From Haematobia irritans (lineage: Eukaryota; Arthropoda; Insecta; Diptera; Muscidae), in the NCBI RefSeq assembly GCF_050003625.1, contig NC_134401.1, positions 70,598,537 to 70,662,536 on the forward strand: a DNA stretch of 64,000 bases, given 5' to 3'. Both the position numbers and the translations under genes were made by a program. Below the pieces are notes generated by a model that worked only from the letters and a program-made list of their open reading frames with translations, was not told the DNA's origin and searched no databases. This document shows, piece by piece, positions 58,999 to 64,000 of this stretch. Each line of letters begins with the position of its first letter. Position 1 is the first letter of the stretch.

Positions 58999-59290
58999 AG
59001 GTTAGGTGAAGTAAAGTGGCAGCCTGCTATTTCAAATTCAATTAGACTATTCAGTCCATTGTGAAACCATAGTGATGAACTTCTCGTTTTTTCGCAGAGT
59101 GAGGCCCGATTCCATGTCTAGCTCAATGACAAGGAATCTCCTTTTTATAGCTGAATCCCTACGGTTTCGCATTGCGAAGAAACTTAGAGAATCATTCAAA
59201 CACTCAGAAATGTCCCAGTATTACTGAGAGGGGAATACTGGTTGTTCGAAACCGGGATTGAACCCACGGCCCTGTGTATACAAAGCGAAT
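58999..59290 (-). mobile_element. tRNA-derived SINE with LINE-like 3' end
   Basis: On the minus strand it has a B box (GGTTCAATCCC, 59254-59264), a body matching the SINE at 42811-43070 (TATAAAAAGGAGATTCC, GACATGGAATC), then a 3' part of about 90 bp matching the LINE 3' UTR (TCACAATGGACTGAATAGTC, GGCTGCCACTTTA) and a decayed TAACC tail. The A-box end is damaged. Confidence 0.82.
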
Positions 59291-59299
59291 TTGTTTAGT

Positions 59300-60001
59300 T
59301 AAAAATACTATTTGCTTACCTTAACAGCAATAAGAGAAAATTTGGAAAATATCACACCAAAACAACACAAAATAATCGTATTTAAATACCAACGTTTAGA
59401 CTTTTCGATTGTGAACACAAAATGTTAATACCAGGTTTTGTAGGAAGGACCTATTTTCGGAGTTACGTTTTCATTATCATTCATATTGGATTTAGTACCC
59501 ATAGCACATAATCTCCCTAAAGTAATATATATGGTAACACAATAATAAATAATGTGTATATTTATAATAATAAAGTGTATTTTTAAAATACATATAAAAA
59601 ACTTCATAACATGGTCCCGGACCTCCAGTTCCTTCAAAATGTTGGCCCTTTCTCATATAAGCAATATGGTACTCATATGCATGCTAATTTCGAGTACATT
59701 GCGAATTCTATGAAGAGAGCATTATATAGATTTAAGAGAAAACACAACATAATGAACAATGGCGCGATTTGTTTGAAACAATTTTTCGTATGCGGCACTT
59801 GTCATCTCTTGTCGAAACAAACAAGTTGCATTCGACACTTTTCTTTTAAAAAAATTAACTTTCTTTCATTTCAAAAGAAAAATTAAGATTTTTTAACAAT
59901 CGTCCGTTTTTTATATAATTCAAAAAAATTGATAATTAATATTTTACATAGCCTACATCTCGAAAACTAAGCCCAAAATATAATTTTATAATATTATCAG
60001 T
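59300..60001. other. No gene seen
   Basis: AT-rich sequence. The stretch 59455-59520 is related in reverse orientation to 44395-44475 (TACTAAATC(C/T)AATAT), so it is an unclassified old repeat. ORFs up to 91 codons overlap on opposite strands and lack domains. Confidence 0.45.
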
Positions 60002-60011
60002 TAGGCCGGAG

Positions 60012-60093
60012 AGAGAAGTTCACCAATGTGGTATCACAATGGACTGAATAGTCTAAGTTAGCCTGATACATCGGGCTGCCACATAACCTAACC
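60012..60093 (+). mobile_element. 5'-truncated SINE copy with 10-bp target duplication
   Basis: 82 bp consisting only of the LINE-like 3' block (GTGGTATCACAATGGACTG...GGGCTGCCACATAACC) plus tail. TAGGCCGGAG flanks it on both sides (60002-60011, 60094-60103). Confidence 0.88.
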
Positions 60094-60103
60094 TAGGCCG
60101 GAG

Positions 60104-60658
60104 TTCATTTATAATTTTATTCGGATTAGCAGAATTGTTTGTTGTTTCAGCAAACAAAAAAAAAAACTGCTAAAGCATCAGTATTTTGTTTGATAAAAAA
60201 TAGCAGACAGTGTTTGCTTTTAACAGCAGTATTTATTCTATAACTGTATAATATGAGAATTACCTTCATACCTTAATGTTGTTACCACCGTTTTGGACTG
60301 ACATTGAATTATATTTGTGATTGAAGTGTGACGGCCGCTACTATTGGTTTTTACCTATAACCATACCATACTAATGCGTTCAAAATCATAAAATGACCGA
60401 CATATCTGGGGAGAATAATGTGACCATAGTAAACTGAAGGAAATTACTAATATTATGGTGCTTTACGAGTAGAACTTTACAGCTAGGTATTACTTAATGA
60501 GATTTCTATCATGTGTGAGGTTTAAATATGACAGGACGAAACGACTTGGAACAAGTATTCGATATTTCATTTCTGAGTATACGTTACAATGTAAGAATTT
60601 TTAACAGTTTTAATAGCCTTCTTTTTAGCCTCTCGAATTTATGCTTGGAAAGTGACGA
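60104..60658. other. No gene seen
   Basis: AT-rich, no ORF or repeat that I can assign. Confidence 0.5.
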
Positions 60659-60790
60659 AGGTTAGGTTAAAGTGGCAGCCCGATTAAGATTCAGGCTCAC
60701 TTAGACTATTCAGTCCATTGTGATACCACATTAACTAAAAGTACCTATTACATATGGGCACTTCTAGTTTTAACCGTTGAACCTTCTCGA

Positions 60791-62170
60791 TTATTTTCTT
60801 CTGTTGAACCAACCAGATTGTTCCAAAAACATTAGCAGACTGCTTAAGTTAACGTTTTCCAGGTCCGCTAGTAATCTGAAGCTATATGCCCCTAAAATTT
60901 GCTTACGCCTTACACAAAATGCAGGGCACTCACACAAGAGGTGTTTTATTGATTCCTTTTCCTCCGCATCATGACAGCTCATACAATAGTCATTATACTT
61001 CGCACCAATAGTTTTTGCAAAATCGCCTATCAGGCAGCGACCCGTTATAGCAGATATCAGGAGTGATATCTGGCGTCTCGAGAACACTAGCATATCTAGT
61101 GTCCGGTTTAAGTTTAAATGGGGCCATATTTGCTTGGTGTCGTTACAACCCTTACATTTCTCCCATCAAACATTTGCCATCATGACAGCCTTCTCACGCA
61201 GTAAGAGCTTGCAGGTAGCCAGAGGCACACCAACAGATTCTAGTTCCCCTGGAATATGTAAGGTAGTTCCTAGCCTTGCTAGCTCATCTGCTTCGCAGTT
61301 CCCCGGTATGTTCCTGTGGCCAGGCACACATATTAGGTGAATATTGTGCTGCTCAGCCATCTCATTGAGAGATTTGCGGCAGTCGATGGCCGTTTTCGAG
61401 TTGAGGAACACAGAGTCCAAGGATTTTATTGCAGGTTGACTGTCTGAGTATATATTAGTGCCAATATTGCTTGGAGCATTACTTCTCAGCCAATTCACCA
61501 CTTCTCTTATTGCTAATATTTCAGCCTGAAAAACACTACAGTGATCAGGTAATCTTTTCGCTATTCGAAGTTCCAAATCTTTAGAATATACTCCGAAACC
61601 CACTTGGCCATCCAATTTGGAGCCATAAGTGTATAAATCTATATATCTTTTATTCCCCGGGGTCCGTGTACACCACGCCTCACTGTTGGGAATTAGTGTC
61701 TCAAACTTTTTGTCGAAAAGTGGACTCGCCAAAGTGTAATCCACTATGTTAGGCACATCTGGCATTATTTTGAGGACCGAACTGTGACCGTAACTTTTTT
61801 CCGACCACAGCGATAGCTCGCGCAACCGCACAGCCGTTGTTGCAGCTGACTGTTTGGCCAAAATGTCTAAAGGCATTAGATGCAGTATGACATTAAGGGA
61901 GTTTGTTCCTGTCTTGCTGAATGCACCTGAGATACACAAGCACGCCATACGCTGAACTTTGTCTAAACTTGTCGGCTGGTGAAGTGCCGGCCACCAGACT
62001 ACAACACCATATAGCATTATAGGTCTAACCACTGCCGTGTATAGCCAATGTACAATTTTTGGTTTTAGTCCCCACTTTTTCCCTATTGCCTTTTTGCACG
62101 AGTATAAAGCTACCGTTGCTTTCCTTGCCCTTTCTTCAATATTAAGCTTAAAGGTCAGCTTCCTGTCCAA
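60791..62170 (-). pseudogene. LINE E thumb, RNase H and zinc knuckle
   Basis: Frame 61166-62170 (334 codons) includes the post-RT region and RNase H; frame 60791-61093 holds CMSCHDAEEKESIKHLLCEC. A frameshift separates them at about 61150. The first RNase H catalytic Asp is replaced: YTYGSKLDG instead of YTDGSKLDG in copy C. The loop reads CVPGHRN instead of WVPGHRN. The copy is therefore inactive in RNase H even where open. Confidence 0.82.
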
Positions 62171-62812
62171 AATAACGCCAAGGTATTTTGCACACTCACG
62201 GTTAGGCCTATTTCCCCTAAGGAAATAGGCCTAACCGTGGGAGTTTTGCGATCTTTGCAGTACATGACTATTTCTGTCTTTGCAGGATTTACCCCAAGAC
62301 CATTATCTTTCGCCCATTTCTCAGTCATCCGGAGGGCTCTCTGTATAATATCTCTAACTGTTGATGGGAATTTTCCCCTGACTGCTAGCGCCACATCATC
62401 TGCGTATGCCACCACATGTATCCTTTCTTTTTCTAGGGAAACCAGAAGGTCGTTTATAGCAACATTCCAAAGAAGAGGTGATAGAACTCCTCCTTGAGGA
62501 GTGCCTCTGTTCACATACCTTTGTAAGTTTGCTTGTCCTAGTGTGGCTGAAATGCGTCTCTTCCTTAGAAGTTCGTCTAACAGCCTAAGTATACCTGGAT
62601 CAACATTCAGAGTTGTCAGTCCATTTAATATCGAGCTCGGATGGACGTTATTGAACGCCCCTTCGATGTCTAGAAATGCCACGATTGTGTATTCTTTGAC
62701 AGATAGTGAGCTTTCAATAAAGCTGACTAGTTCATGTAATGCGGTCTCAGTAGACCTGCCTTTCGAGTATGCACGTTGAATCGACGCTAGTTCTAAGATA
62801 AATATCTATCAT
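62155..62812 (-). pseudogene. LINE E reverse transcriptase
   Basis: Frame 62155-62682 has FLDIEGAFNNVHPSS, NRGTPQGGVLSPLLWN and VVAYADDVALAV. Near 62197-62239 a stretch coding IPFGECAKY in other copies is replaced by an inverted copy of its neighbour, destroying the frame. Upstream, a short deletion at about 62775-62785 removes the SKRQHAYS segment seen in copy C. Confidence 0.82.
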
Positions 62813-63996
62813 CCTCTCCAGAGTCTTAAGTAGGAATGATGATAAGCTGATTGGTCGGAATCCTTTGCATTCGAGTGAGAGGCTTTTCCCGCTTTAGGTA
62901 TGAAAACGACTTTTGATTCTCTCCACTTTCGTGGAATATATGCTAAGTTGATACATCCTGTATATATCGCCGACAACCAGGGGATACATCCTGTATATAT
63001 CGCCGACAACCAGGGGATAATTCTGTCAGCCACCGCTTGTAACTCCGCCGGAGTAATTCCATCAGGTCCGGGGGATTTGAATGATCCAAAGCTATTTAAC
63101 GCCCATTTTATTCTAGATTCTGATACAATTCCCTCGATAGGAAACGACCGCTGAGCCACTGTGGCACCGCCAGTGCATGGTTCAACCGTCTGATTTCCAG
63201 GAAAATGTGTGTCCAATAGTACCTCCAGCGTCTCCTCACTGGACGTTGTCCAACTGCCCTCCGATGTTTTAATGAAACCTGGAGCGGAGCTCGTGGATGC
63301 TAGCACCTTCCGTAGTCTGGAAGCCTCGGACGTATTCTCAATGCTGCTGCAGTAATCATTCCAAGAGTTATGCTGAGCCTTTCTCAGTTCTCGCTTGTAT
63401 CCTCTCAGATTCTTCTTGTAAGCGTCCCAATCCACAGGAGCTCTGGTGGACTTTGCTTTGTTAAAGAGCTTCCTGCACGATTTCCTCATATTACCTAACT
63501 CCGTAGACCACCATGGTGGTCGATTTTTCCCCCTTGGCTTCCCTTTAGGGCATGCAGCTTTCAGTGAAATGTTGAAGGCCTTAGTAATCTTCTCCACTGT
63601 GTGTTCGATAACTTGCACAGTGCTCATATTTGTCTCTGGTATTTCCGGTATCATCATATTGAACGATTCCCTATACCTATTCCAGTCAGCTTTCCTAACA
63701 TTTGGCGGAAATATGGTCTTGGTGGTATGAACATCAAATTTGAAACTGATGTAGCGATGACCTGAGAAGCTGTGTTCACTTAAAACATGCCACTCAGATA
63801 TCATTTCATTCAGTTCTTGCGAGGCCAAGGTGATGTCCAAAACCTCTTGCCTGTTTTTAGTGACAAAGGTTGGGGCATCTCCCTTGTTGCAAACTACCAG
63901 ATTAGTACGCAAAATAAACTCTGTTAGCGACTCTCCCCTTGCATTAGTATCACTACTTCCCCATATACTATGATGCGCATTCGCATCGCATCCCAT
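62809..63996 (-). pseudogene. LINE E endonuclease end and pre-RT region
   Basis: 395 open codons: VVCNKGDAPTFVTKNRQEVL, SGHRYISFKFDVHT (endonuclease end; SDHRYI in copy C, so the Asp expected in the APE active-site region is Gly here), RAPVDWDAYKKNL, KSPGPDGITPAELQ. A 33-bp tandem duplication at about 62950-63017 repeats IPWLSAIYTGC. The frame is lost at about 62830. Confidence 0.82.
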
Positions 63997-64000
63997 AATG

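Larger units (their letters stand above)
60659..64000 (-). mobile_element. LOA-like LINE copy E, continues beyond the window
   Basis: Minus strand, 3' tail (TAACC) at 60659, upstream to the endonuclease at the window edge. It retains the 47-bp segment deleted in copies C and D and the unoccupied MITE site. The zinc motif is at 60791-61093, RNase H at 61166-61650, RT at 62155-62682. Confidence 0.9.

Overview
This is a eukaryotic window from an insect, most probably a higher (muscoid/calyptrate-like) fly. The only recognisable host gene is an ortholog of Drosophila Jra (c-Jun) with a 61-bp intron. Nearly everything else is transposable elements of insect types: an errantivirus (gypsy-like, with env), BEL/Pao LTR elements, a rosa-type DD41D transposon, LOA/I-like, Jockey-like and CR1-like LINEs, tRNA-derived SINEs, TIR-bearing MITEs, a Foldback-like palindrome and four long (TA)n tracts. 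The species call is an inference from gene content, not a match.

Layout. 1-3460: a short LTR element lacking polymerase; its 3' LTR holds a CCCAGCA-type element, which itself holds a TA-target MITE. 3461-6585: non-genic DNA, a 785-bp TIR element, a second copy of the nested composite, and two (TA)n tracts. 6586-23641: one errantivirus provirus (LTR, tRNA-Lys-like PBS, gag, pol, then env, PPT, LTR), decayed and split by a complete 10.3-kb BEL element (11901-22177, minus strand). The BEL element carries identical-length 479-bp LTRs and an extra third ORF after integrase, and is itself hit by a rosa transposon. 23642-31917: (TA)n, SINE pieces and three LOA-like LINE copies, two of them rearranged. 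31918-43553: a Pao relic with a 2.35-kb tandem duplication, split by a near full-length LINE (36286 to about 41800) and hit by a SINE with a 14-bp target duplication.

43554-47290: MITE, minisatellite, LINE fragments and the longest (TA)n. 47778-48781: Jra with a poly(A) signal and a symmetric pair of AP-1 sites just upstream of its start. 49078-55192: a 6.1-kb inverted repeat whose arms contain arrays of a 166-bp unit (10 versus 5 full units) and differ by two MITEs that have clean empty sites in the other arm. 55193-60655: hAT-like end, CR1-like LINE, SINEs. 60659-64000: a further LOA-like LINE running off the window.

A recurring theme is a TAACC pentamer tail, the complement of the arthropod telomere motif TTAGG. 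It is found at the 3' end of the LOA-like LINE, on two SINE forms, and as a pure 20-bp insertion with a 12-bp target duplication. The most unusual coding feature is the BEL third ORF, a diverged second copy of the zinc-knuckle plus retropepsin region, preceded by a splice-acceptor-like sequence.
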